From Magnetospirillum sp. 64-120 (GTDB taxonomy: Bacteria > Pseudomonadota > Alphaproteobacteria > Rhodospirillales > Magnetospirillaceae), in the NCBI GenBank assembly GCA_001898825.1, contig MKVK01000042.1, forward strand, positions 1 to 57,864: DNA of 57,864 nucleotides, written 5' to 3'. Below are positions 23,416-31,706 of this stretch, in pieces (the stretch's first letter is position 1; the number at the start of each line of letters is the position of its first letter). The translations under genes were made by a program, and so were the position numbers. Under the pieces are notes generated by a model. The model was given only the letters and a program-made list of their open reading frames with translations. It was not told the origin of the DNA and searched no databases.

Positions 23416-24423
23416 TTACGGCAAGGGTGAAGGCGGCGTATGCACGCCATGGGGTTGGTCGCCGGCCGCCTTTTCCTCGGCCAGTTCCTCTTCCTCCATC
23501 TTCTTGCCGCCGGCCAGCATGAACACCAAGCCGCCCGGCAGCGCGGTGACCATGGTGACGATGCCGAAGATGATGGACAAGACGATGGCCGAATGGTCGG
23601 CGACGCCGACAAAGCCGAAAGCGGTGACCATGGCGGTTTCCCGCACCCCCCAGCCGGCGATGGAAATGGGCAGCGTCATCACCAGGATCACGGGGGGCAC
23701 CAGAACCAGGGTGTCCAGCACGTGGACGTCCAGGCCCAGGCCGAGCGCCAAAACATAAACCGCCAGCGACAGGTTCACGTGTCCGACCAGCGCCACCACC
23801 AGGGTTCCCAGGCTCCAGGCAGGATGAAAGAACAGCTTGCGGGTGTCGCCGGCCAACTGCACCAGACCCCGGGCCAGCTTCCAGCGGCGCAGGCTTTGCG
23901 GCAGCTTGTCCATGCTGGCCAACACCAGGATGCCGATGACGCAGATGGCCAGCAGCATGGGGAACACCCACACACCCGGCAAATCGGGGACACGGGCCAT
24001 CAGGATGGGCTGGGTCAGGCAAACCAGCAGCACCAGGGCGAACACGGTCATGGCCCGTTCCAGCGCCACCGAGTTGACCGCGGTGGCCAAGGACAGGCCG
24101 GCCCGGCGCGAGAACCACATGCGCACCGCGTCACCGCCCACCGCACCGGGCAGGACGATGGAAAAGAACACGCCGATGTAATAGACGGCGAAGGTCGAGC
24201 TCCAGCGGAACACCGCCTCCAAGGCCCGCAGCACCAAGCCCCAGCGCACCGCGCCCAAGGCGATCTGCAGTTGCATCAGCACCACCGCCAGCAGAACCAT
24301 GCCGAGATCCATGCCCTTGGCCTGGGCCCAGGCGCTGGGCAGGTCCACCTTGGACAAAACCCAGGCGATCAACCCGACGGAGATGCCGCCCTTCAAAATC
24401 CAGGGCAGAAGACGCTTGATCAT
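23416..24423 (-). CDS. Flippase-like integral membrane protein (UPF0104/LPG synthase TM family)
   Basis: About eight membrane helices span the 335-residue product, beginning MIKRLLPWILKGGISVGLI. The segments QIALGAVRWGLVLRAL, FFSIVLPGAVGGDAVRMWFSRRAG and PISIAGWGVRETAMV are the usual landmarks of the lysylphosphatidylglycerol synthase transmembrane (YbhN/AglD-like) family, thought to move lipids or lipid-linked sugars across the inner membrane. The substrate is unknown. The ATG at 24423 has TAAGG five bases upstream and is preferred over a TTG at 24438, which would overlap a hairpin. The C-terminal tail is acidic and cytoplasmic-looking (KKMEEEELAEEKAAGD). Confidence 0.85.
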   Translation of the reverse strand: MIKRLLPWILKGGISVGLIAWVLSKVDLPSAWAQAKGMDLGMVLLAVVLMQLQIALGAVRWGLVLRALEAVFRWSSTFAVYYIGVFFSIVLPGAVGGDAVRMWFSRRAGLSLATAVNSVALERAMTVFALVLLVCLTQPILMARVPDLPGVWVFPMLLAICVIGILVLASMDKLPQSLRRWKLARGLVQLAGDTRKLFFHPAWSLGTLVVALVGHVNLSLAVYVLALGLGLDVHVLDTLVLVPPVILVMTLPISIAGWGVRETAMVTAFGFVGVADHSAIVLSIIFGIVTMVTALPGGLVFMLAGGKKMEEEELAEEKAAGDQPHGVHTPPSPLP

Positions 24424-24436
24424 GGAAACCTTACCC

Positions 24437-24460
24437 AACCGGCGCGACGCGCAGCCGGTT
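24437..24460 (-). terminator. Hairpin after amrS
   Basis: AACCGGC and GCCGGTT form a seven-base stem around a ten-base loop, between the amrS stop codon and the start of the membrane protein gene. There is no T-run on the minus strand, so it may be a weak terminator or only an attenuating structure. Confidence 0.35.
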
Positions 24461-24467
24461 TAACACA

Positions 24468-25556
24468 TCACCGCGTAAGGCGCACGGGCAAACGCTTGCG
24501 GCCCCAATCGCCGGGCTGGGCCTCGAACACCCCCGGCACGGGGGTGCGGCAGGATTTGCAGCAGCCGTTTTCATCCAGCCCCCAAGCGGTCAACTGATAC
24601 CAGTCGCGCCCGATCAGCCGGCTGCCGCACTGGGGACAATAGGTGCTGCCGCCCACTTCGTCGTGAACGTTGCCGGTGTAGACGAAGGACAGGCCGGCAT
24701 CACGGGCGATCCGGCGGGCCCGCGTCAAGGTCGCCGCGGGGGTGTTGGCGATGTCGCGCATTTTCCAATCGGGGTGGAAGGCGCTGAAATGAAGCGGCAC
24801 ATCCGGCCCCAGCTCGCGGAATATCCAGGCCGTCATTTCCGCCAGCTCGGCATCGGAATCGTTCTGACCGGGGATCAGCAGGGTAGTGATCTCGAACCAC
24901 ACCCGGGTTTCGTGCTTCAGGTAAACCAAGGTATCCAGCACGTCGGCCAGATGACCACCGCACAGTTGATGATAGAAACCTTCGGAAAACGCCTTCAGGT
25001 CCACGTTGGCGGCATCCATGTGGGCATAGAACTCGGCCCGTGCGGCGGGCGCCATGTACCCGGCGGTCACCGCCACGTTCTTGATCCCCAACTGGCGGCA
25101 GGCGATGGCGGTGTCGATGGCGTATTCCATGAACACCACCGGGTCGTTGTAGGTATAGGCCACCGACCGGCATTTCAGCTGGGCGGCGGCCCGCGCGATC
25201 AGGTCGGGAGCGGCGGAATCGTTCAGCCGGTCGATTTCGCGGGCTTTCGAGATGTCCCAGTTCTGGCAAAACTTGCAGGTCAGGTTGCACCCCGCCGTGC
25301 CGAACGAAAACACCGGAGTGCCGGGCAGGAAATGGTTCAGCGGCTTCTTTTCGATGGGATCGACACAAAACCCCGACGACCGCCCATAGGTGGTCAGCAC
25401 CAGATGGTCGCCGTCGCGCGCCCGGACGAAGCACAGGCCGCGCTGGCCGTCGTTCAGTTTGCAAAAGCGCGGACAGACGTCACACTGGATGCGGCCGTCT
25501 TCCAGTGCATGCCAGTGACGGGCGGGAAAATGCGAGCCTTGCAGATCTGCGTTCAT
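24468..25556 (-). CDS. amrS: AmmeMemoRadiSam system radical SAM enzyme
   Basis: The 362-residue product carries Cys90-x3-Cys94-x2-Cys97 in GCNLTCKFCQNW, which binds the iron-sulphur cluster of radical SAM enzymes. N-terminal cysteines (CDVCPRFC and GLCFVRARDGDH) and the C-terminal CPQCGSRLIGRDWY and CCKSC match the AmrS type. The product acts with Memo and AMMECR1-like partners; its substrate is not established. The ATG at 25556 is chosen because the upstream in-frame extension is not family-like. It diverges from the amrB-amrA fusion gene with only 49 bases between starts, so one short region must control both. Confidence 0.93.
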   Translation of the reverse strand: MNADLQGSHFPARHWHALEDGRIQCDVCPRFCKLNDGQRGLCFVRARDGDHLVLTTYGRSSGFCVDPIEKKPLNHFLPGTPVFSFGTAGCNLTCKFCQNWDISKAREIDRLNDSAAPDLIARAAAQLKCRSVAYTYNDPVVFMEYAIDTAIACRQLGIKNVAVTAGYMAPAARAEFYAHMDAANVDLKAFSEGFYHQLCGGHLADVLDTLVYLKHETRVWFEITTLLIPGQNDSDAELAEMTAWIFRELGPDVPLHFSAFHPDWKMRDIANTPAATLTRARRIARDAGLSFVYTGNVHDEVGGSTYCPQCGSRLIGRDWYQLTAWGLDENGCCKSCRTPVPGVFEAQPGDWGRKRLPVRLTR

Positions 25557-25605
25557 GGCCAAGCCTGTGCTATGATGCCCCATCCGAACAAAGCGGGGCG
25601 CCGCC

Positions 25606-26979
25606 ATGACCACTATACGCCCGAGTGCCGTCGCCGGCATGTTTTATCCCGAAGACGCGGCGCAGGTGATGCGCCAGTTGGAAACCTGCTGGGCCGACGC
25701 CAAGCCCCATCCCGGACTGGGCGTGCCCAAGGCGGTCATCGTCCCCCATGCCGGCTGGATCTATTCCGGCGCGGTGGCGGCCAGCGCCTATGGGCTGCTG
25801 AAGCCAGCACGCGGCAGCATCACCCGGGTGGTGTTGCTAGGGCCCAGCCACCGGGTCGCCTTTCGCGGCATGGCGGTCAGCGAAGCCGACCAATGGGCCT
25901 CGCCCTTGGGGGCGGTCAAGCTGGACCGCGACGCCATCGCCCGCGTGGTCGGCCATGTCCCCATGGTGGGAACGCTGGAACAGGCCCATGCCCAGGAACA
26001 TTCCCTGGAAGTGCACCTGCCCTTCCTGCAAAAAGTGTTGGGCGATTTTTCGCTGATCCCGGTGGTGGTGGGCGATGCGACGCCCGAGCAGGTGGCCGCC
26101 TTGCTGGATGCCCTGTGGGGCGGGCCGGAAACCCTGATCGTGGTGTCCACCGACCTGTCCCATTACCTGGATTACGCCAGTTGCCGCGACCTGGACAGCC
26201 GCACCCGGGACGCCATCGAGAACCTGGACCCGACGGCGCTTTCCCGCGAACAGGCCTGTGGCCGCATGCCCATGAGCGGATTGCTGCTAGCGGCCAGGCG
26301 CCGCGACATGACCGTCGCCACCTTGGATTTGCGCAATTCCGGCGACACCGCCGGCCCCAAGGACAAGGTGGTGGGATACGGGTCGTGGGCGCTGTACGAA
26401 GCCCGGGCCGCGGATATCCGCGACCTGGGCCCGCTGTTGCTGGAACTGGCCCGCACCGCCATCCAGTCCCATCTGGACCATGGTCAACCGGTTGATTCCC
26501 ATGCCGGCCCCGACATGCCCGCCGCCCTGCGCCAGCCCGGTGCCTGTTTCGTGACCTTGAAGAAGAACGGCCAGCTGCGCGGCTGCATCGGCTCGCCCCA
26601 GGCGTGGCGGCCGCTGGCCGAGGACGTGTGCGACAACGCGGTGAAAGCCGCCTGCCGCGACCCGCGCTTTCCCCCCGTCACCGCCGCCGAATGGCCGGAA
26701 GTGACGCTGTCGGTCTCGGTGCTGACGCCACCGACCCCCATGACGATCACCGGCCAGGACGACCTGCTGGCGCAACTGCGCCCCGGAATCGACGGACTGA
26801 TCATCGAGGACGGGACCAAGCGCGCCCTGTTCCTGCCCAGCGTCTGGGAACAACTGCCCGACAAGCGGCAATTCCTGGCCCATCTGAAGCTGAAGGCCGG
26901 GATGACCGCCGACCATTGGTCACCCACTTTCCGCGCCCAGCGTTTCGAGGCGGTTGAAATCAAACCCCTCGCCCACTAG
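25606..26979 (+). CDS. amrBA: Memo-AMMECR1 fusion protein (AmrB-AmrA)
   Basis: The first 265 residues are a Memo (AmrB) domain: AGMFYPED, IVPHAGWIYSG with His48, LGPSHRVAFRG, QEHSLEVHLPFLQ and VSTDLSHYLD. Residues 280-457 are an AMMECR1 (AmrA) domain with ACFVTLKKNGQLRGCIGS, then RFPPVTAAEWPEVTLSVSVL and ending FRAQRFEAVEIKPL. In most genomes these are separate genes beside amrS; here they are one polypeptide and amrS is divergent. The fusion supports direct physical contact between the two. The three-domain system is widespread, but its reaction is unknown. Confidence 0.93.
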   Translation: MTTIRPSAVAGMFYPEDAAQVMRQLETCWADAKPHPGLGVPKAVIVPHAGWIYSGAVAASAYGLLKPARGSITRVVLLGPSHRVAFRGMAVSEADQWASPLGAVKLDRDAIARVVGHVPMVGTLEQAHAQEHSLEVHLPFLQKVLGDFSLIPVVVGDATPEQVAALLDALWGGPETLIVVSTDLSHYLDYASCRDLDSRTRDAIENLDPTALSREQACGRMPMSGLLLAARRRDMTVATLDLRNSGDTAGPKDKVVGYGSWALYEARAADIRDLGPLLLELARTAIQSHLDHGQPVDSHAGPDMPAALRQPGACFVTLKKNGQLRGCIGSPQAWRPLAEDVCDNAVKAACRDPRFPPVTAAEWPEVTLSVSVLTPPTPMTITGQDDLLAQLRPGIDGLIIEDGTKRALFLPSVWEQLPDKRQFLAHLKLKAGMTADHWSPTFRAQRFEAVEIKPLAH

Positions 26980-27004
26980 TTTGCCGCCATTCTTTTTTGA
27001 ACGG

Positions 27005-27766
27005 ATGTCTGCCTTGCTTGATTTGCTGCCCGCCCTGGAAACCGCCGCCCGCGACGCCGGCCGCGTCATCATGGACATCTATGCCCAGGACTTCGCCGTC
27101 CACTTCAAGGGCGAGAACGATCCGGTGACCGCCGCCGACGGCAAGGCCGAAGCGGTGATCCTGCCGGTGCTGCGCCACTTGACCCCGCACATCCCCGTCG
27201 TCGCCGAGGAAGAAGCCGCCGCCGGCCGCATCCCCGACGTCGGCGCCGATTTCTGGCTGGTGGACCCGTTGGACGGCACCAAGGAATTCATCAAGAAGAA
27301 CGGCGAGTTCACCGTCAACATCGGCCTGATCCAAGACGGCATGCCGGTTCTTGGGGTGGTTTACGCCCCAGCGCTGGACATCTTGTGGGCCGGTGCCGGC
27401 AGCCAAGCTTGGCGCCAGGACAGCCAGGACCGCCGGTCCATCCGCTGCCGCAAGCCCCCGGCCCAAGGGGCGGTGGTGCTGGATTCACGCTCGCACCGCG
27501 CCGCCGACCGCATGGAAGCCTTCATGGCCACCCTGCCCGGCGCTGCGGTCGAAAACGCCGGCTCGTCGCTGAAATTCTGCCGTATCGCCGAAGGCAGCGG
27601 CGACTTCTATCCGCGTTTCGGCCCGACCTGCGAATGGGACACGGCAGCCGCCCATGCGGTGCTGCTGGCCGCCGGCGGCGAAGTGGTCACCTGGGACCAA
27701 AAACCGCTGGGATACGGCAAGCCCAAGTTCCTGAACCCGGACTTCCTGGCCCGCGCCAAGGCCTGA
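27005..27766 (+). CDS. cysQ: 3'(2'),5'-bisphosphate nucleotidase CysQ
   Basis: The 253-residue product is an inositol-monophosphatase-superfamily enzyme. Metal-binding motifs are VAEEEAAAG (about 70-78), the hallmark WLVDPLDGTKEFIKKNGEFT (about 85-104), and CEWDTAAAHAVLLAAGG near the C-terminus. CysQ hydrolyses 3'-phosphoadenosine 5'-phosphate to AMP, clearing a by-product of sulphate assimilation. The start at 27005 gives the family's N-terminus (MSALLDLLPALETAARDAG); an upstream frame start lies inside the amrBA gene. It follows amrBA by 25 bases and may share its transcript. Confidence 0.92.
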   Translation: MSALLDLLPALETAARDAGRVIMDIYAQDFAVHFKGENDPVTAADGKAEAVILPVLRHLTPHIPVVAEEEAAAGRIPDVGADFWLVDPLDGTKEFIKKNGEFTVNIGLIQDGMPVLGVVYAPALDILWAGAGSQAWRQDSQDRRSIRCRKPPAQGAVVLDSRSHRAADRMEAFMATLPGAAVENAGSSLKFCRIAEGSGDFYPRFGPTCEWDTAAAHAVLLAAGGEVVTWDQKPLGYGKPKFLNPDFLARAKA

Positions 27767-27795
27767 CCAACCCGCATGGGTCGCCGCGCCCCACT

Positions 27796-27855
27796 CGCAA
27801 GTATTGATAATCAATATTTTGCGTCGCAAAATATGCATCATTCCTAATACTTGCG
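27796..27855. promoter_or_regulatory. Nested palindromes upstream of the FadL-like gene
   Basis: Three inverted repeats are nested: CGCAAGTATT (27796-27805) with AATACTTGCG (27846-27855); TATTGA-TAA-TCAATA (27802-27816); and the perfect 21-base ATATTTTGCG-T-CGCAAAATAT (27814-27834). The AT-rich block stands out from its GC-rich neighbours. It lies just past cysQ and about 105 bases before the porin gene, so it could be an operator array, a terminator, or a structured leader RNA. Confidence 0.5.
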
Positions 27856-27958
27856 CCCAGGAAGTAACATTATACTGCCTTCAAATCTCGCTTGCATATC
27901 AGTGTGTGCTGATTAAGACGACCCGCAAGCAGGTCGTGCGCAAACGGGAGGTTCCTCG

Positions 27959-29224
27959 ATGTCCACACACACCGTTCCGGCACATGCCGGGCGAACCCTG
28001 GTGCTTTGCCTGACGCTGGCCACGGCGACGCCGGCCTGGGCCACCAACGGCTACTTTTCAAACGGTTACGGCGCCCCTTCCAAAGCCATGGCCGGCGCCG
28101 GCGTGGCCATGGGTGAAGGGCCATTGGCATCAGCCCAAAATCCTGCCTTGGGCACCGCTGTCGGCAACGTCGCAGGTCTATGCTTCACCTCGTTCATGCC
28201 GCATCGCGACGTCACCAACGAAGGCACCGGCGGCCTGAAGAACGGCACCTATGAAAGCGAGAACGAGTTCTTCGAAATCGTCTGCGGCGGCGCCAACTAC
28301 ATGGTCGACGACAAGACCTCGGTCGGCCTGCTGATGTTCGGCAATGGCGGCATGAACACCGAATACAAGGACAACGTGTTCGTTCCGGGCTTCGGCAGCG
28401 GTACATCGCCCTTGGGGGTCGATCTGGCGCAAGCCTTCTTCTCGTTCAATCTGGCGCACAAGTTCGACAGCAATCTCAGCCTGGGCGTCGCCCCGGTGTT
28501 GGCGGTGCAGCGCTTCAAGGCTTACGGGCTCGAGATGTTTTCCGGCTCGTCGACCGATTCGGCCCATTTGACCGGCAACGGCTATGACTGGTCCTATGGC
28601 GGGGGTTTCAAATTGGGCGCCACCTGGGACCCCACCCCCTGGCTGTCCCTGGGCGTGGCGTACCAGTCGCGCATGTGGATGAGCAAATTCGACAAATATT
28701 CCGGCCTGTTCGCCGAACAAGGCGACTTCGACATCCCATCCTTCGTCAACGAAGGCATCGCCATCAAGCCGCATCGGGACTGGGCGGTGATGATCGAGCA
28801 TCAGCGCATCTTCTACGAAGACGTCGCCTCGCTCAGCAATTCCCATGCCCGCTCTGCCAGCGTGCTGCGCCTGGGCAGCGACGACGGCGGCGGTTTCGGC
28901 TGGAACAACATGGACATCTATCGCATCGGCGTGCAATGGCAAGCCGACCCGGCGCTGACCCTGCGGGCCGGGGTCAGCCATGCCACCGAATTCACCGACG
29001 GTCAGGAAGTGCTGTTCAACATCCTGGCGCCGGCGACGCCGACCACCCATGTGGGGTTTGGCGGCACCTGGCACATCGACGAGCAGTGGTCGCTGACCGG
29101 ATCCTACGCCCACGCCTTCTCGAACGACTTCAGCGGATCAAACCCGGCGATGAACGCCAACCAGACCACCAAGTTGCGCATGGACCAGGACGAGTTGGCC
29201 ATCGGTTTTTCCTATAAGTTCTGA
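27959..29224 (+). CDS. OmpP1/FadL family outer-membrane transporter
   Basis: The 421-residue product has a signal peptide (residues 1 to about 28, ending PAWA) followed by TNGYFSNGYGAPSKAMAGAGVAM, the FadL-type N-terminal plug motif with NPAL further on. The rest alternates short hydrophobic strands typical of a beta-barrel (for instance WLSLGVAYQSRMWMSKFDKY, WQADPALTLRAGVSH) and ends with a terminal Phe (GFSYKF), the outer-membrane insertion signal. FadL-family barrels import fatty acids or other hydrophobic compounds. A GGGAGG sequence precedes the start by about eight bases. The gene has its own long upstream region with nested palindromes. Confidence 0.9.
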   Translation: MSTHTVPAHAGRTLVLCLTLATATPAWATNGYFSNGYGAPSKAMAGAGVAMGEGPLASAQNPALGTAVGNVAGLCFTSFMPHRDVTNEGTGGLKNGTYESENEFFEIVCGGANYMVDDKTSVGLLMFGNGGMNTEYKDNVFVPGFGSGTSPLGVDLAQAFFSFNLAHKFDSNLSLGVAPVLAVQRFKAYGLEMFSGSSTDSAHLTGNGYDWSYGGGFKLGATWDPTPWLSLGVAYQSRMWMSKFDKYSGLFAEQGDFDIPSFVNEGIAIKPHRDWAVMIEHQRIFYEDVASLSNSHARSASVLRLGSDDGGGFGWNNMDIYRIGVQWQADPALTLRAGVSHATEFTDGQEVLFNILAPATPTTHVGFGGTWHIDEQWSLTGSYAHAFSNDFSGSNPAMNANQTTKLRMDQDELAIGFSYKF

Positions 29225-29263
29225 CCCTTTTCCGCCCCACCCCGAATGTTCTATGGTGCGGGC

Positions 29264-30226
29264 ATGAGCCAGATCCTGCCCCATGCCCGCATCGAACCGG
29301 TGAACGACACCTCCATCGCCCTGGCCGGCGACATGCTGCGCCATGGCCAGTTGGTGGCGTTTCCCACTGAAACCGTCTATGGCCTGGGGGCGGATGCCAC
29401 CGACGACCGGGCGGTGGCCGCTATCTACGCCGCCAAGGGCCGTCCCAGTTTCAATCCGCTGATCGTCCACGTGGCCGACCCGGATGACTGCGCCGCCCTG
29501 GTGCGGGTGGACGACCGCGCCCGTCTGGTGATGGCCCGCTTCTGGCCCGGCCCGCTGACCCTGGTTTTGCCGCGCGCCGCCGGCTCGCCGGTTTCGCTTC
29601 TGGCCAGCGCCGGGCTGGACACCATCGCCATCCGCATGCCCGGCCACGATGTCGCCCGCGCCGTCATCCGCGCCGCCGGTCGCCCCATCGCCGCCCCCAG
29701 CGCCAACCGATCCGGCGCCGTCAGCCCCACCCGGGCCGAACACGTGGCGGAAAGCCTGGGCGGCCGTGTCGCCCTGATCGTCGATGGCGGCGCCTGCCGG
29801 GTGGGGGTGGAATCCACCGTGCTCGACCTGTCCACCGAGCGCCCCACCCTGCTGCGTCCCGGCGGCGTCACCGCCGAACAATTGGAAGCGGTGCTGGGCC
29901 AGCCCTTGGCCTGCCCGCATCAGGACCCCGAGGCGCCGAAAAGCCCCGGCATGCTGGCCAGCCATTACGCCCCCGGCCTGCCGGTGCGGCTGGACGCCAC
30001 CCATGCCGCCGCCGACGAGGCGCTGCTGGGCTTCGGTGCCATGGACTGCACCTTGAACCTGTCGCCGTCTGGTGACCTGGAAGAAGCCGCCGCCAATCTG
30101 TTCGCCTTTTTGCGCCGCCTGGATGAACGTGATTATCGCGGCATCGCCGTCGCCCCCATCCCGGAAACCGGCTTGGGCGTCGCCATCAACGACCGCCTGC
30201 GCCGTGCCGCCGCCCCCCGGAGCTGA
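29264..30226 (+). CDS. tsaC: L-threonylcarbamoyladenylate synthase (TsaC/Sua5 family)
   Basis: The 320-residue product has the YrdC fold: FPTETVYGLGADATDD, YAAKGRPSFNPLIVHV, FWPGPLTLVL, IRMPGHDVARAV and APSANRSGAVSPT. It makes threonylcarbamoyl-AMP for the t6A base of ANN-decoding tRNAs. It is of the longer Sua5 type with an added C-terminal domain (about 220-320) after the linker EAPKSPGMLASHYAPG. The ATG at 29264 is preferred to one six codons earlier because it gives the family's N-terminus. The stop codon TGA is separated from the next ATG by no bases, so it is coupled to the FAD oxidoreductase gene. Confidence 0.94.
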   Translation: MSQILPHARIEPVNDTSIALAGDMLRHGQLVAFPTETVYGLGADATDDRAVAAIYAAKGRPSFNPLIVHVADPDDCAALVRVDDRARLVMARFWPGPLTLVLPRAAGSPVSLLASAGLDTIAIRMPGHDVARAVIRAAGRPIAAPSANRSGAVSPTRAEHVAESLGGRVALIVDGGACRVGVESTVLDLSTERPTLLRPGGVTAEQLEAVLGQPLACPHQDPEAPKSPGMLASHYAPGLPVRLDATHAAADEALLGFGAMDCTLNLSPSGDLEEAAANLFAFLRRLDERDYRGIAVAPIPETGLGVAINDRLRRAAAPRS

Positions 30227-31627
30227 ATGATGAGCCTGATTCCGTCCCTGAAAGCCTTGCTGGGCCCGGCCCATGTCCTGACCGAAGCCGCCGACCAGGA
30301 AGCCTATGTCACCGAGGAACGCGGTCTTTATCGCGGCCAGACCCTGGCGGTGCTGCGCCCGGCCGACACCGATCAAGTGGCCGCCGCCATGACGTTGTGC
30401 GCCCAGGCCAAGGTGGCGGTGGTGCCCCAGGGCGGCAACACCGGCCTGTGCGGCGGCGGTGTGCCGGGGCCGGGTTCGGTGGTGATGTCCACAGAACGGC
30501 TGAACCGCATCCGCGCCATCGACACCGCCAACTTCACCATGACCGTCGAAGCCGGCTGCGTGCTGGCCACGCTGCAACAGGCAGCCGACCAGGCCGGCTG
30601 CCTGTTCCCGCTGTCCTTGGGGGCGGAAGGCTCGTGCCGCATCGGCGGCAACCTGTCCACCAATGCCGGCGGCGTCGGCGTGCTGCGCTATGGCAACACC
30701 CGCGACCTGACCCTGGGCCTGGAAGTGGTGCTGGCCGACGGTCGCGTCTGGAACGGCCTGCGGTCGTTGCGCAAGGACAACACCGGCTATGACCTGAAGC
30801 ATCTGTTCATCGGCGCCGAAGGCACCTTGGGCATCATCACCGCCGCCAGCCTGAAGCTGTTCCCCAAGCCGGCCGAACAGGCCACCGCGCTGATCGCCCT
30901 GCCCGATCCGGCGGCGGCGCTGACAGTCCTGTCCGCCGCCCGGCGCCAATCGGGCGACGCGGTGACCGCCTGCGAACTGGTGGCCCGCATCGGTCTGGAA
31001 CTGGGCATGGCCCACGTAACCGGGGTCCGCGATCCCTTCGACCAGCCTTATCCCTGGTATCTGCTGCTGGAATTGTCGTCGTCGCGGGCCGGCGGGCTGC
31101 AACAGGCCCTGGAAGACATCCTGACCGAGACCCTGGAAGACGGCGCCGCCCTTGACGCGGTGTTGGCCCAGTCGGGCGAACAGCGCGCCGCCTTCTGGCG
31201 CATCCGCGAAGGCGTGCCCGAAGCGCAGAAAAAGGAAGGCGGGTCCATCAAGCACGACGTGGCGGTGCCGGTCAGCCGGGTGCCGGAAATGATCGAACGC
31301 TGCACCAAGGCGGTCGAGGCCGCCATGGATGGCGTCCGCGTGGTCCCCTTCGGCCATGTGGGCGACGGCAACATCCACTTCAACCTGACCCAGCCCAAGG
31401 GCGGCGACAAGGCGGCGTTCCTGGACCGCTGGGCCGAAATGAACCACATCGTCCACGACATCGTCGCCGAGCTGAACGGCTCGGTCTCGGCCGAGCATGG
31501 CATCGGCCAGCTGAAGATCCACGAAATGGCCCGCTACAAGCAGGACGTGGAACTGGACCTGATGAAGCGGGTCAAGCAGGCCCTGGACCCCGAAGGATTG
31601 ATGAACCCCGGAAAGGTGCTGCCCTGA
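30227..31627 (+). CDS. FAD-binding oxidoreductase, GlcD/D-2-hydroxyacid dehydrogenase type
   Basis: A 466-residue flavoenzyme of the PCMH family. The FAD-binding segment includes VAVVPQGGNTGLCGGGVPG, SLGAEGSCRIGGNLSTNAGG and YGNTRDLTLGLEVVLADG; the C-terminal cap carries the conserved FGHVGDGNIHFN and ends AEHGIGQLKIHEMARY...LDPEGLMNPGKVLP. These are marks of D-lactate, glycolate and D-2-hydroxyglutarate dehydrogenases, which pass electrons to a quinone or cytochrome. The exact substrate cannot be told; the HGxxQ and HVGDG motifs fit D-2-hydroxyglutarate or D-lactate. It directly follows tsaC. Confidence 0.9.
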   Translation: MMSLIPSLKALLGPAHVLTEAADQEAYVTEERGLYRGQTLAVLRPADTDQVAAAMTLCAQAKVAVVPQGGNTGLCGGGVPGPGSVVMSTERLNRIRAIDTANFTMTVEAGCVLATLQQAADQAGCLFPLSLGAEGSCRIGGNLSTNAGGVGVLRYGNTRDLTLGLEVVLADGRVWNGLRSLRKDNTGYDLKHLFIGAEGTLGIITAASLKLFPKPAEQATALIALPDPAAALTVLSAARRQSGDAVTACELVARIGLELGMAHVTGVRDPFDQPYPWYLLLELSSSRAGGLQQALEDILTETLEDGAALDAVLAQSGEQRAAFWRIREGVPEAQKKEGGSIKHDVAVPVSRVPEMIERCTKAVEAAMDGVRVVPFGHVGDGNIHFNLTQPKGGDKAAFLDRWAEMNHIVHDIVAELNGSVSAEHGIGQLKIHEMARYKQDVELDLMKRVKQALDPEGLMNPGKVLP

Positions 31628-31706
31628 CCCGGTCCGGCCCGGCGTCATCCCGGCGGGCAGATTCCCGTTGGTCGGCACCCCAGGTGCTGTCTATAATCCC
31701 GCCGCC

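Noticed and set aside
27802-27816. Fur box before the FadL-like gene
   Set aside because: TATTGATAATCAATA has only partial likeness to a Fur site and the gene is not an obvious iron gene.
29138-31678. Open frame of 846 codons on the minus strand
   Set aside because: Shadow of tsaC and the FAD oxidoreductase in GC-rich DNA; the product is low-complexity Gly/Gln/His.
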